Shown: piece after piece, positions 1 to 10,330 of the stretch | How positions within the stretch are numbered: the stretch's first letter is position 1 | Layout: each line of letters starts with the position of its first letter | Source of the DNA: Cryptomeria japonica | Lineage: Eukaryota > Streptophyta > Pinopsida > Cupressales > Cupressaceae | NCBI RefSeq assembly: GCF_030272615.1 | Contig: NC_081412.1 | Coordinates: 694,906,083-694,966,082 of the forward strand | Direction: 5' to 3' | Length of the DNA: 60,000 nucleotides | Program-made: the position numbers and the translations under genes | The notes under the pieces: generated by a model | Database searches by the model: none | What the model saw: only the letters and a program-made list of their open reading frames with translations | What the model was told of the DNA's origin: nothing

Positions 1-1269
1 GTACGTTAGGAAATAGGAATCATCAAAGCAATATATAAAAAGACATATTAATCATTATTAGCTCAATTACAAACACATATTGCAATGATCTAATCCTAAG
101 CACACTCAATAGAGACATAAAAAAACAAAGCATTCAAAAGCAAATATCATGCAAACCAAATGACGATTTGGATGCTTCTTCCATGCAGCTCCATTGTTCT
201 TCTTTCCTCTTCAAATGGATTTGTGGATCTCACCTACAAGTGCACACATACAATTGAAAGTAAGATTGACATTGATGAAAAGCTCAAGAGTACTAGAAGC
301 ATAAATTCGATAGTCTGATTAGGGATTATCAATTAAGGGCCCTTGAGTGAAGAAATTCATCCAATTTATAGAAGAATTGGAGAGATGAACAAATTAGCAT
401 GACATGGATATTAGAAGCAATTGATTTCAAAAATGGCACAATTGAGTGGAAAAAGGAAGGTTATGACACCTTCTATGTCATGAATTATGACATATTTCCA
501 ATGCAATGGTTAGAGAACTAGGACCTTATGACATCTTGCTATGTCAAGAGTATGACGCATGAAGCACAAAAATAGGGAGAACTAGAGACAAGTTAATTAG
601 GTGGAAATTACAATTAGGAAATTAGAACATAGGTGGAAATTAGAAATTAGGAAATAATGAAAATTAGAAATTAGGAAATTAGAAAATTAGAAAATTAGGT
701 AAATTAATTAATAATCTTTCATTTATTAATTAATTCACAAGGAGGAATAATTAGCCAATTAAATGAACATTTAATTGTGACAAGAAGACTTAGGATAAAT
801 AAATAATTTATTAATCCTAGAGGAAGAAATGGCACACAAGGTTAAATGATTAAATCATGAAACCCTAGAAGATGAATTAGCAATGAGAATGACAATTAGG
901 TCTTAATTGAAGATAATTGATTCGATCATGATTCTGATTAAATGATTTGATTGATAAATACGCCAATTGACAAGGAACAATGACAAATTATTCCAAATTG
1001 ACATAATTGAGACAGACAAGGATCAATGACAAATCGATCGCAGAATGACAAGATCGACCAAAATCATGATTAAAGATTGTTATCGACAAGACCAAATTCG
1101 AAAGTGAGACAAATGAAGAATGCAGAAGAAAGACTCGATGCTCACAAATGATAAAGACCAAGTGCGTGACATAGGAGAAATGTTAATGCGACGCAAAAAC
1201 CTAAAATGAGGCAATGCGCAAATGTTAAAGTATGATCCCGCAAGCATTGACCATTTTTAGGTGTCTACA
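1..1269 (-). mobile_element. Gypsy LTR, Z-related family, minus orientation
   Basis: Read on the minus strand, this starts TGTAGACACC at 1269 and aligns along its length with the LTRs of element Z (23222-24765 and 34314-35847), including the block around 180-260 with the leader-proximal sequence near the LTR end. The first bases of the window match the LTR 3' end, so only a base or two is missing. A minus-strand TATAAATT lies near 363-370, as in the Z LTRs. It has about one unit of the roughly 48-bp repeat that is present 5-6 times in Z, so it is a relative and not a recent copy. It cuts copia C1 at 1269/1270. Whether it is solo or one end of a full element cannot be seen. Confidence 0.85.
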
Positions 1270-1533
1270 CCTGTATCTGAACTAGTAAGTATATTCTATG
1301 ATAACACAAGTGCTATCAATATATCAAAGAATCCGGTTTTACATTCTAGAACCAAGCATTTTGAGCTTAAGTATCATTTATTGAGGGAAAAGGTTCAGAA
1401 TAAAGAGATTGCACTGGAGCATGTATCCAGTAAGGAGCAGTTAGTAGACATATTCACCAAGTCTCTCCCAAAGACAACATTTGTGCATTTGAGAGGTGAA
1501 TTAGGGGTATTGCCCCTTCAGGAGGTGAACTAA
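1270..1533 (+). pseudogene. Ty1/copia RNase H C-terminus (element C1), 5'-truncated
   Basis: This is the end of a copia pol polyprotein. The motifs DNTSAINISKNPVLHSRTKH, YHLLRE and EQLVDIFTKSLP are diagnostic of the RNase H C-terminus of copia elements. RNase H degrades template RNA during reverse transcription. The 5' part of pol is missing because a gypsy LTR was inserted directly before codon SELVS. The apparent start codon at 1261 lies in the LTR and is not real. The frame is otherwise open to the stop at 1533. The 3' UTR, polypurine tract and LTR of the same element follow. Confidence 0.92.
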
Positions 1534-1600
1534 AAGTGGTTGTTCCACATTAGTCAAGTACTGGATAGACAAAACTTTGGTTGATTGGTGTGTTTTAAGG

Positions 1601-1626
1601 ATGCTACTCCTCAGGGGGAGTAGCAT
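1601..1626. other. Perfect 10-bp hairpin in C1 3' UTR
   Basis: ATGCTACTCC (1601-1610) and GGAGTAGCAT (1617-1626) are exact reverse complements around a 6-base loop, 68 bases after the pol stop. The role is unknown; it could be an RNA structure of the copia transcript. Confidence 0.75.
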
Positions 1627-1765
1627 GAGGAAATAGTGATGATTGTACCTCCACTTTGGCATTGTTGTCAAAGGGGGAGAAGAAGTGAAGCGAAAAGATA
1701 TCTACAGCAAATGGGGAGAAGATGTGAAGCAGAGAAGATATCTTTTGTATATTGCCATCAATGCC

Positions 1766-1777
1766 AAAGGGGGAGAT
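1766..1777 (+). other. Polypurine tract of copia C1
   Basis: A purine run (AAAGGGGGAGAT) sits immediately 5' of the LTR start TGTTGG. This is the standard plus-strand primer position of copia elements. A second similar run (AAAGGGGGAGAAG) occurs about 100 bases upstream. Confidence 0.85.
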
Positions 1778-3390
1778 TGTTGGCATTATGTGAACCGGCA
1801 TGAGCATTATGTGAATCGGCATGAGCCTTATGTAAACTGGCATGAAGACATAATGATATTGTATGTTGTCATTGATGTCAATATGAGACATAGTGTGAAC
1901 CGGCACATGAGATAAGTGAAGAAAGAGGTACCGACATATGTGTGAACCAGTATATGCCAAAGTGAAGCGACACATTTGTTCAAAGTGAACCGGCATGTAG
2001 TTATGGGAACCGGCACATGGAAGCACTGTATGGCTACCAATTGGTAAGGTAGCTTCCACTTCGGGGTTTCCGGTTGGAGTATCTCAAGTCTGTGTGACTC
2101 AATCGGTGATCTTTGTGTGATGAGTCAATAGTGTGATGGAGGATAGATCATGTTGCCACGTAAGCTCTATGCACGTGAAGGATCTTGCATGAAGAAGACT
2201 ATTGCTATTTACCTCAGGAATGTGTGAAGTCTATCAAATGGTGATAACACATGATGGGTTATCAGCCACCATGAAAACAGTGGATAATGGACGATGGAGA
2301 ATGTCTTGAGATTGACTCAAGACTGGTGCATTTAATGCAGTATGTTTCAACGGTCAGGATCGAACTGCTTGAATTGCTCAACCTAACAGGTTTAGGGTTT
2401 AAGGTTTTTGCTACCGACCTGTATGTTCCCTATAAGGTTGATGTTAGGTTTCTGTCTGAAGTTGTTGGCAAAAGTTGTGAGTGTGTATCCAATGAAAGTG
2501 ATACAAGATTCTTGCCAGACCATAGGAGAGAAGAGATACCTGCAAAGTGTATGTGCAGAAGGAAAAGAGGAGCCTAAATGAATTTGTATTAGTATTAAGT
2601 GCTATTAATAGATCATTGCAATACTTGTTGATCTCTAACCACTTCAATAGTTGTAAAATCCCCTAACAGGGTAGCCTTAACTAGCTTGATTCAAAATCCC
2701 TTAAATCGGGTGGTCTTAACCGGCTTGCTGTAAATCCCTTAACCGAGTAACTTGAAGCTAATGAGTTCTAAGAAGCTAGAGAAACTTAGGAGATCATTTT
2801 AGCTATTGAGTTCTTAAAATCCTCTAACAAGGTGACCCTACTAGGTTTAACCCTTAACCAAGTGATCCCTAACAGGATCAGTTCCTACCAGAACCTATTG
2901 TAATGTTCTTAACCGGACAAGGCTCCTAACAGAGCAGACTTCTAAAGAGTTCAAAAAGTAGCTTGTGGGTATTCATCCCCACCATGGTTTTTCCTAGTTG
3001 GGTTTCCATGTGAAAAATTTGTGTGTCATGTGAAATGCTTTTTGTCTTGTGATGCTTTGTTTTATTTGTTATGCACATGAAGGTTCTATGTTTTATGCCT
3101 GTCTATAAAACATATTGAACTCACTATTGTGAAGATTTGATAGTTAAAGTCTACTAGTTCATGCATGTGAATATTATGATAATGTGGTATTGAGCTAAGA
3201 GAAAAGTTTAGTGAGTGACCGGTTCATTACTGATTGAGCTATACTGGATGCTACTAGTTGCACTCTATTTTACCGGTATCTCTGTTTATCAGTCATTGTG
3301 AGTGTTTGTTGTCAAACCAGTTTTGGACTGTATTTGTGTCTGTACTGATTCACCCCCCCTCTCAGTACTGGTTTGGTACTAGTGGTTCAT
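1778..3390 (+). mobile_element. Copia C1 3' LTR, about 1.6 kb
   Basis: The LTR starts TGTTGGCATTATG right after the polypurine tract. It has the layout of SIRE/Maximus-like copia LTRs: CCCTTAACCGG-type repeats (2650-2930), the GTGGGTATTCATCCCCACC block near 2967, and a C-rich stretch near 3350 followed by CTCTCAGTACTGG. The 3' border is uncertain by about 20 bases because no clean CCAACA end remains; the next sequence is internal to another copia element. Confidence 0.7.
1789..2025 (+). repeat. Degenerate GTGAACCGGCAT array in U3 of the C1 LTR
   Basis: About eight imperfect copies of a 12-16 bp motif (consensus GTGAACCGGCATGA) lie at irregular 20-50 bp spacing at the very start of the LTR. 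The position in U3 suggests an enhancer-type array; that is inference. Confidence 0.7.
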
Positions 3391-4015
3391 CATTGAGTTA
3401 TCAGAAACATCTAGAGTTGATGCATCTAAGTACTTAAGCAAGCTAAAAGATAAAGAGCTTACAACAAAAATGATTGAAGAGGTACAAAAAGCTCTAGCTA
3501 TAGGAAAAGTAAAGCTTGTCAAATTCATTGCTGAGTTGTCCCCTCAACTCAAGCATATTCTTTATTTATTTCAGAAACTTTGTACATTTTCCTTATTCAT
3601 TAAAGATATCAAGAATAAAACTGATGCAATTGAGAAAGAGATCACCGATCTCTCAACGAAGTTGACCACCGAGCCTAATTCAGTTCAAAAATTTTATACC
3701 AAGCTTCAACAGCTCATGGCTCAATAGTTAGAACTCAGGAATGAAGAGCATAAATTCAAGATGGATATAATGACCCTTTAGACATTATTCCTTCCTCATC
3801 TCTCATCAGTATAGGAACATATCAACAGAGCTACATGCCTATCAACTACACAAGAGGGAAGCACTCTTGATGGCTTAATATCACTATTAGCTGATATTCA
3901 AGCACAAAATTCATTAATGGAAAGTGTAAAGGATTCACTCTCAGTCGCCCTCACCGACGCCCGGAACAAGTATAAATCTATTTTTGATCAGTTATCGCCC
4001 CCGAAAGGAAATTAA
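3391..4015 (+). pseudogene. Copia C2 3' extra ORF relic, coiled-coil-rich
   Basis: One reading frame runs from the junction with the C1 LTR to TAA at 4013-4015, ending PPKGN, interrupted by three TAG codons (one at 3725-3727). Residues are lysine/glutamate/leucine-rich and suggest a coiled coil (DIKNKTDAIEKEITDLSTKL). It lies directly upstream of the purine-rich stretch and LTR of C2, where SIRE-like copia elements carry an extra or terminal pol-proximal ORF. I recognise no enzymatic domain. All three stops fit CAG-to-TAG changes. The 5' part lies beyond C1. Confidence 0.5.
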
Positions 4016-4395
4016 GTTTTTGATGTTTGTCAAAAAGGGGGAGTAATATTATAATACTACATAGAGGGAATAATACCAAAGGGGTAGTAATACTATATTT
4101 GGAAAGTGATGCAGTTTTGCTTTGGTAACACAGTTTTGAGTATTGTATACAAGGGGAGTATACCGAGCAGAATATACAGAGCAATCAGAGCACACAAGAA
4201 CATAACAGAACCAAGCATGCAAAATTCAGAGTTATGTACAAAATAATGATAAGGGGAGTATATCTGCAAATACTATTTCATTGACTATTGTATATATTGT
4301 CCATTGTAGTCATTTTGCAAAGTATATAGATTTTTGAGTTATGACTTTGAAAGTAGTTTTTGTCAAACATCTCAACCAATGTCAAAAGGGGAGAT
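4016..4395 (+). other. C2 3' UTR and polypurine tract
   Basis: This is AT-rich non-coding sequence with several AAGGGGGAG or AAAGGGG runs (near 4035, 4078, 4152, 4251). The last, AAAAGGGGAGAT at 4384-4395, is the polypurine tract touching the LTR. Confidence 0.7.
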
Positions 4396-5539
4396 TGTTA
4401 CTACTTATCAAATTGCCATTAGTTTTTATATTCTAGTCGATTAGCATTACTGAATCATATAGTCGGTACACACAAAGAAGTTCGTATGAACAATTTAGTC
4501 GGTTACAGAAGAAAAAAGTCACAACAAGCAGTATTCACTGAGTTGTTTATCGAGTATCATTTTATGGCTACCGAGAAGTAAAGTTAACACACTGAGTTGA
4601 TATTCACTGAGTGAAACGTATTACCAGATACATTGAACCCAGACATGCACATGAAAATGTGTTACAAGATTGAGGCACATCTAACTGTTATTACATTGGA
4701 AATTGCACTAGAATATTGTGTATGATTGCAAAGTCAATCTAACCAATGAAATATTTTGTTTAGTTATTCATTCAAGAAATCTTGTTTGTAAGATCAAAGC
4801 AATGAATTAGAACACCACTTTAAGAGATCTATATATACAGCATGGGAAGAGAGTAAAAAATGTGTGAGAGTGTATGTATGAAGGAAGACTATTATAGAGA
4901 CATAGAGAGGTCACCAAGAAGGTTATCAAAGAACAGTCGAAGAACAGAGTAAATAGAAGGGTTTACTGAGTTACAATATGGGTTACCGAGGTATACTATA
5001 AGGAAGGTAATCTTATTCTGAGCACATAGAATCTGCTATAACATTTCAGATGTAAAGTTGCAGATATTTGTAATGATTTTATTGTAATATTGTGAAGTTG
5101 AAAGAGAAACCTTTAACAGGGTAAAAGACTCTAACCAAGTCTATAAATTGTAAATCCTTTAACCAGGTGCAACATTTAGATTAATGTTGTAAAATCTTTT
5201 AGCAAGGTAGATCTAATAGATCTTGTTACTCCTAATAGGGTAAGCTATCAGAAATAGCTAAATGTAGCTCTAAATGAGAAATCTTTATTATTGCAATAGT
5301 GAAGTTGTGGGTGCCATCCCCACCATAGTTTCTCTCTAACCAAGAGTTTCTGCATAACCAAAATATATGTGTTATGGAGTGAATCATGTATGATTGTTAT
5401 CTATTTGTTTTAACTTTATTTTATGTTACTGCACTATTCTGTTTATGCATAACAGTAAGGTTATTAATGAAGAAAAGTTTTGGAGTACTGATTCACCCCT
5501 CCCCTCTCAGTACATTAGCTTTCCATATTGGACCTAACA
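4396..5539 (+). mobile_element. Copia C2 3' LTR, 1144 bp
   Basis: The LTR starts TGTTACTACT and ends GGACCTAACA, giving a TGTTA/TAACA terminal inverted repeat. A TATATATA box lies at 4830-4837, followed by CCTTTAACAGGG-type repeats and a CACCCCTCCCCTCTCAG block 5' of the end, as in the C1 LTR. The base after 5539 continues the integrase of X, so C2 inserted into X. The expected 5-bp duplication partner lies outside the window. Confidence 0.88.
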
Positions 5540-6515
5540 ATGATTCAATCTTTCCCTGATGTTCTCTATTTGGTTGGTTACGAGGATTCTCCCTGAGAAT
5601 GAGATCACCTACCTCAAATGAATGAGGTTTAACCTGATGATTATAGCTTCTGCTCATGTGCTGCTGATAGGCTTTGAGGTGGTTGTATGCAGCTTATCAC
5701 CTTTCATCAATTAGTTCCAAGTCTTGAAGACGTGATACTTAGTATGCTTCATCATCTATCTGATTGTGCAAAGAAAACCATAGAGATGGAATCTCAACCT
5801 CAATAGGAAGGATGGCTTCTATGCCATAGACCAATGAGTAAGGAGTTGCACATCTAGGGGTTTGATTGCTAGTTTGATACACCCATAGTGATGAATTTAG
5901 TTGAATGTGCCAATCATAGCTAGCATCGTTGACTATCTTCTAGAGGATTCTCAATATGTTTTTGTTTGATTCTTTGGCCTGACCATTGCCTTGTGGGTAA
6001 TAGGGAGTGGAAAAGCGGTGTTGGATGTGAAACTTCTCACAGAGCTCACGGACATCCTGATTTTTGATAGGGAGTCCATTATATGTGATGATGGACATGG
6101 GTACACCATACCAGAAGATGATGTAATTAAGGATGAATGAGGTGATCTACTTGCTGATGACTTGGGTAAGTGGAATGACTTCAATCCACTTTGTGAAGTA
6201 TTCGGTGATGATAATGATAAATTTGTGGCCGTTGGATGAAGATGGATGAATTTTACCCACAAGGTCAAGTACCCATTGACAAAAGGGCCATGGTGTTGTG
6301 ATTGGTTGTAATTCCTGGGCTAGTGCATGTATCAAGTCTCCGTGAACTTGGCACTTCTTGCATTTTCTGACAAAATAGTAGGAGTCTTTTTCCATGGATG
6401 GCCAATAGTATCCAGCATGCATGATCTTCTTTGCTAAGGAAGGATCGCTCGAGTGAGTCTCACAAAATCCTTCATGTACCTCTTCCAAGGCCTTTGTTGT
6501 CTCATCATGTTCCAA
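5540..6515 (-). pseudogene. Element X integrase (gypsy, Tat-like)
   Basis: Minus-strand coding relic. In protein order there is the HHCC zinc finger (HEGFCETH ... CKKCQVHGD), then the catalytic core with WVLDLVGKI and EYFTKWIEVIPL, the GVPMSII segment, STPYYPQGNGQ and a C-terminal part ending in NQPNREHQGKIES, where the C2 LTR cuts it off. Integrase inserts the cDNA into the host chromosome. The second catalytic Asp is Tyr (ITYNG), and the third acidic residue reads AKESNKN, that is one residue later than usual. Frame breaks occur around 6150. The GPY/F segment after KIES is lost to the left. Confidence 0.88.
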
Positions 6516-6587
6516 ACATTGAAGGAGAGTACCATCAAGACTACGTTGGTATAGGGTTTCAACAATGATGGTGTATCAAGCGATTTG

Positions 6588-7034
6588 TCAGATGAAGGTT
6601 TTGTGTTGGTTATTCGATTGGTTAGGAGGAAGTGTGTGATCGCGAAGGTAGGTGTAGAACTCACTGTACCATGGGGATTCGGAACTGACATGGTGATATA
6701 TCATCTTGGATTCGAGGATATCATAAGCGAGAATCCAAAGTTGTTCTACCAATAACTCGTAGTGTGTTGAATTTTGTGGAAGATCTAAGAGAGATGCAAT
6801 TGTAGCCATGGCATCAGCAGCTCGATTCTGCTCTCTGGGTATCTGCTCAAAGGTGATAGTTTTAAATGATGCTTTTAAACTATCCACCATTTGTTTGTAT
6901 GATATAAGCTTATCATCCTTGGTCTGATATTCTTCTATGACTTGTCGGATGACCAGTTGGGAGTTGCCATATACTTGTAGCTCTTTCAGTTTCCATTGTA
7001 TGGCTAGTCTGAGTCCTTTGATCAAGGCCTCATA
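6588..7034 (-). pseudogene. Element X second (archaeal-type) RNase H, C-terminal part
   Basis: The motifs IKGLRLAIQWKLKELQVYG and DKLISYKQMVD and the tail REQNRAADAMATIASLL match the extra RNase H of Tat-lineage gypsy elements. The domain begins at 40381 on the other side of element Y; the split falls in AKYEALI. The third catalytic aspartate is asparagine (GNSQL), as in Y. The last Asp (AADAMA) is kept. The stretch downstream (LLVEQLW...) links to integrase. Confidence 0.88.
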
Positions 7035-7039
7035 CTTTG
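7035..7039 (+). repeat. Target-site duplication of Y, left copy (CTTTG)
   Basis: CTTTG precedes the LTR start TGTAGTCAC and is repeated at 40376-40380 after the other LTR. The X coding sequence joins across the two sites. Confidence 0.95.
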
Positions 7040-7920
7040 TGTAGTCACATAATTCTGTCCACTTAATTAAATGAATATTTAGTATTTATTTGATTATTTA
7101 ACCATCAATCAATAATTAATTAAATTAATATTTAATTAATTCATCTTAACCCTCTTCTCCTATTAATTAAATAAATTATTCAATTTATTTGATTTAATTC
7201 ACTTAACCAAATTCAAACCATTAATTAAATATATAAATCATATTTGTTTAATTAAATCTTCTCTCACATTTACATAAATTAATATTTATTTAAATCCCCC
7301 AAAATCCCATCTCTCACATTTAAATAAATTAACATTTATTTAAATCATCTTTATCCTCCACCCACTTGCATTTTCCTACAAATGCAAGTTGCACAACTAT
7401 ATTAAATAAATAAATTATTTATTTAAAATCCCATTTATCCTCACCCACTTGAAACCTTTAATGGTCTCCCTTAAAGTTTTCAAACTTAATGGCTTCCTTC
7501 TAGAGTCTTCTTAAGCCTTTAATGGTTTCCCTTAAAGTCTTCAAACTTAATGGCTTCCTTCTAGAATCTTCTCAAGCCTTTAATGGTTTCCCTTAAAGTC
7601 TTCCAAACCATTAAAGGCTCTTACATAACCATTTATGGTTAACTCACCTTTTACATTTGGTTAGAGACTTTCCTCTAACTTAACCATCATTTTGACCCAT
7701 GGGTCTATTCAAAGCATTTATTTCTTTGACTAAGGTAACCATTTAACCCTTGCACATTCATTTATCCCTTGGATAAAAGGAATATCCATTAACCTAACCC
7801 TAACCCAACCCCCTAGGGTAACCATAATGTCCCCTCAAGCATTCAATGCTCCTTATCTCTCCTCTCAAGCCTCCTCATGGTGACACTTGTCAACATGGGA
7901 TTGGGTTGAAAGTCTCACAT
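7040..7920 (+). mobile_element. Element Y 5' LTR, first segment
   Basis: Aligns from TGTAGTCACATAA with the 3' LTR at 39014, differing by roughly 2-2.5% by hand count plus a 12-bp indel. Very AT-rich, with ATTTAAATAAATTAA-type repeats and two to three near-copies of a TTAATGGTTTCCCTTAAAG block (7450-7600). Homology stops abruptly at CTCACAT (7920), where the foreign fragment U begins, and resumes near 12715. Confidence 0.93.
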
Positions 7921-8470
7921 CTTGATTCTTGAAAGGATATCCATTATCTATGATGATGGAACTAGGGATGCCATATCTACAAATTAGATAGTTGAGGATG
8001 AATGATGAAATCTATTTTCCAATCATGGTGGTCGTTGGGACCGCTTCATTCCACTTGGTGAAGTATTCAGTGGTGGTGATAATTAACTTGTGTCCATTTG
8101 AAGAGGAAGGATGAATCTTTCCTACTAGGTCAAGTCCCCACTGATTGAAAGGACAAGATGTGGTGAATGGTTGTAGCTCTTGTGTTGGTGCATGTACGAG
8201 GTTATCATGAATTTGGCATTTTAAACATTTCCTCACAAATTGATATGACTCTCTCTCCATTGTCAGCCAATAATATCTTATTCACAGAAGTTTCTTGGTG
8301 AGAGTAGGACCACTTTAATGCGTACCACAAATACCTTTGTGAATCTCATGTAAGGCAGAGTCAGATTCATTACGATCGAGGCATCAAAGAAGAGTATCTT
8401 TTAGACCTCGATGGTAAAGTGTGTCAGTGGTTAAGGTATAACGGGCAGCTTGTCGGATGAAGCTTCATTT
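7921..8470 (-). pseudogene. Fragment U integrase (partial)
   Basis: Minus-strand relic of a Tat-like integrase. It contains the end of the zinc finger (FVRKCLKCQIHDN), the core motifs WGLDLVGKIHPSSSNGHK and EYFTKWNEAVP, and IIIDNGYPFKNQ. It stops at 7921 shortly after the second catalytic Asp with no C-terminal part, polypurine tract or LTR. Related to X and Y integrases but clearly diverged. Confidence 0.85.
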
Positions 8471-8479
8471 TTTATTGCG

Positions 8480-9075
8480 AGATAGGTCAGGTGGGAGAGC
8501 ATTTTTTTGAGATAGTCATATATCTTCCCATAAAGCTTGAGTCAGAACTGGTTAAGGCACAAATGACCTGGGATTTAGAGTTGTCACAGGTTGGGGGAAA
8601 TAATTGCTCCACCAGGAATTCATAGAAATCCTTCTTTGTTGGTATTTGTAAGAGAGAAGTGATAGTGTCCATTGCATTAGCTGCTTTGTTGTCCAACCTT
8701 GGTATTTATTCAAAGATGATATTCACAAAATACTTCTTGAAGTCATCCACCATGCACTTGTAGGGCATCAATTTTTCATCCTTTGTTTGATAGTCATCAT
8801 TGATCTGATTGATTATCAATTGTGAATCTCCATAGACTATTACTTCAATTATCTTCCATTCAATAGCCACCTTGATGCCAATCACAAGTGCCTCATATTC
8901 TGCCACATTATTGGTGCAGAGGAACATTAATCTATATGATCTTGGGATGGTATGTCCTTCAAGAGTGATAAAGAGAATACCAACCCCTAACCCATGTTGA
9001 GTTAAATATCCATCAAAGTAAAGAATCCACTGCTTGGTGTTGATGTTAAGAATATCCCTGTCAGGAAAGTATACT
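8480..9075 (-). pseudogene. Fragment U second (archaeal-type) RNase H
   Basis: Contains ILYFDGYLTQHG, NNVAEYEALV, VYGDSQLIINQI and, after a break near 8705, NKAANAMDTITSLL. The catalytic D-E-D residues (FDG, EYE, GDS) are present here, unlike X and Y, where the third residue is Asn. The final Asp position reads AANAMD. The domain lies between the gypsy RNase H and integrase, as in Y. Confidence 0.85.
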
Positions 9076-9480
9076 TGGATCAATTGATGGTCTTGTAGTG
9101 GTGCCTTAGCCAGTTGGTTTACAATCACTTGCCCCTTGATAGCTCTTCTTTCAGTGTATTGAATGTCAAATTCACTTAGGATCATAACCCATTTTTCCAA
9201 CCTTCCTGTGAGAGAAACTTTGCTGAGTAGGTACTTTAATGGATCAATTTTCACCACTAGCTTGATGGTATGTGCTAACATGTGGTGTCACAACTTTTGG
9301 GAAGCAAACACCACAACTAAGCATGCTTTCTCAATGAATGTATAATTAAGTTCATATCCATTCAATGTCCTATTGATGTAGTAAATAGCTCATTCTTTTC
9401 CTGTTGAATCCTCTTGAGCTAAGAGTGCTCCTAATGATACTTTTGTTACAAATATGTAGAGAATAAAGGTTTTTCCTATT
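9076..9480 (-). pseudogene. Fragment U gypsy-type RNase H
   Basis: Contains VTKVSLGALLAQ, YYINRTLNGYELNYT, KIDPLKYLLSKVSLTGRL and KWVMILSEFDIQY. The first catalytic position (TDA in active gypsy RNase H) is TK. One stop (TAG) follows GKE. It joins the second RNase H through a short linker. Confidence 0.8.
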
Positions 9481-10330
9481 GTTGGTGGCACCAAAATAGG
9501 TGGATTCATTAAGTACTACTTGAGTTGATGAAAGGTTTCTACACACTTGTCTTCCCACCTAAAAGCCACATGTTTATGCAATAGATGTGTGAATGAAAGA
9601 CATTTATCTACCAGCTAAGCTATGAATCTTTGAATGGATTGCAACCGCCTTTGCAGAGATCTAAGTTGGCTAATGTTTCTAGGAGGTGGCATCTCCATGA
9701 TTGCTTGGACCTTTACTAGAATAACCTCTATGCCTTTCTCTAATACAATGTAGCCCAGTAGCTTGCCGGAAGTAACACCAAAGACACACTTTTTAGGGTT
9801 CAACTGGACATTAAACTGTTCTAACCTTTTGAATATCTTTTCCAAAATTTCTAAATGGCCTTCTCTTGTGGAAGATTTAGCTAATAGATCATCTACATAA
9901 TCCTCCATGAATGTGTGCATCATGTCAAGGAAAATAGTGGTCATTTCTCTTTGATAGGTGGCTACTGCATTCTTAAGGTTGAAAGGTATGACATTCCAAC
10001 AATAGGTTCCCCATGGGCATGTGAATGCAGTCCTGTTTTGATCTTTAGGGGCTATCTTGATTTGATTATAGCCTGAGAAGCTACCCATTAATGACAACAT
10101 TGTGTATCCTATTGTGAGATCTACAATAACGTCTATGCTTGGAAACTAGAATTCATGTTTAGGACAAGCTTGGTTGAGATCTCTGAAGTCGGTGCAAATC
10201 CTGATGCTTTTTTTTGGCTTGGAGATAGGTACAATGTTTGAGATCCACTCTACATATTCTATAGGTTAGATAAATCCAACGTCCAATAGTTTCTTTAGTT
10301 CAGCTTTGACTAGTAGTGCCACGTGTGGAT
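9481..10330 (-). pseudogene. Fragment U reverse transcriptase
   Basis: Copies the element RNA into cDNA. Visible motifs include GSFSGYNQIKIAPKDQ, TAFTCPWGTY, the active site DYVDDLLA, LNPKKCVFGV and GKLLGYIV. The N-terminal palm/finger part (10100-10330 region) is present but broken by stops. Confidence 0.88.

Noticed and set aside
1604-2059. Minus-strand ORF of 151 codons
   Set aside because: Repetitive HIMLMPVHIM-type translation arises from the GTGAACCGGCAT array in the LTR; no independent evidence.
7790-7815. Telomere-like CCTAACCCTAACCC run
   Set aside because: Only two to three units, and repeated in the other Y LTR at about 39754-39770; it is ordinary LTR sequence.
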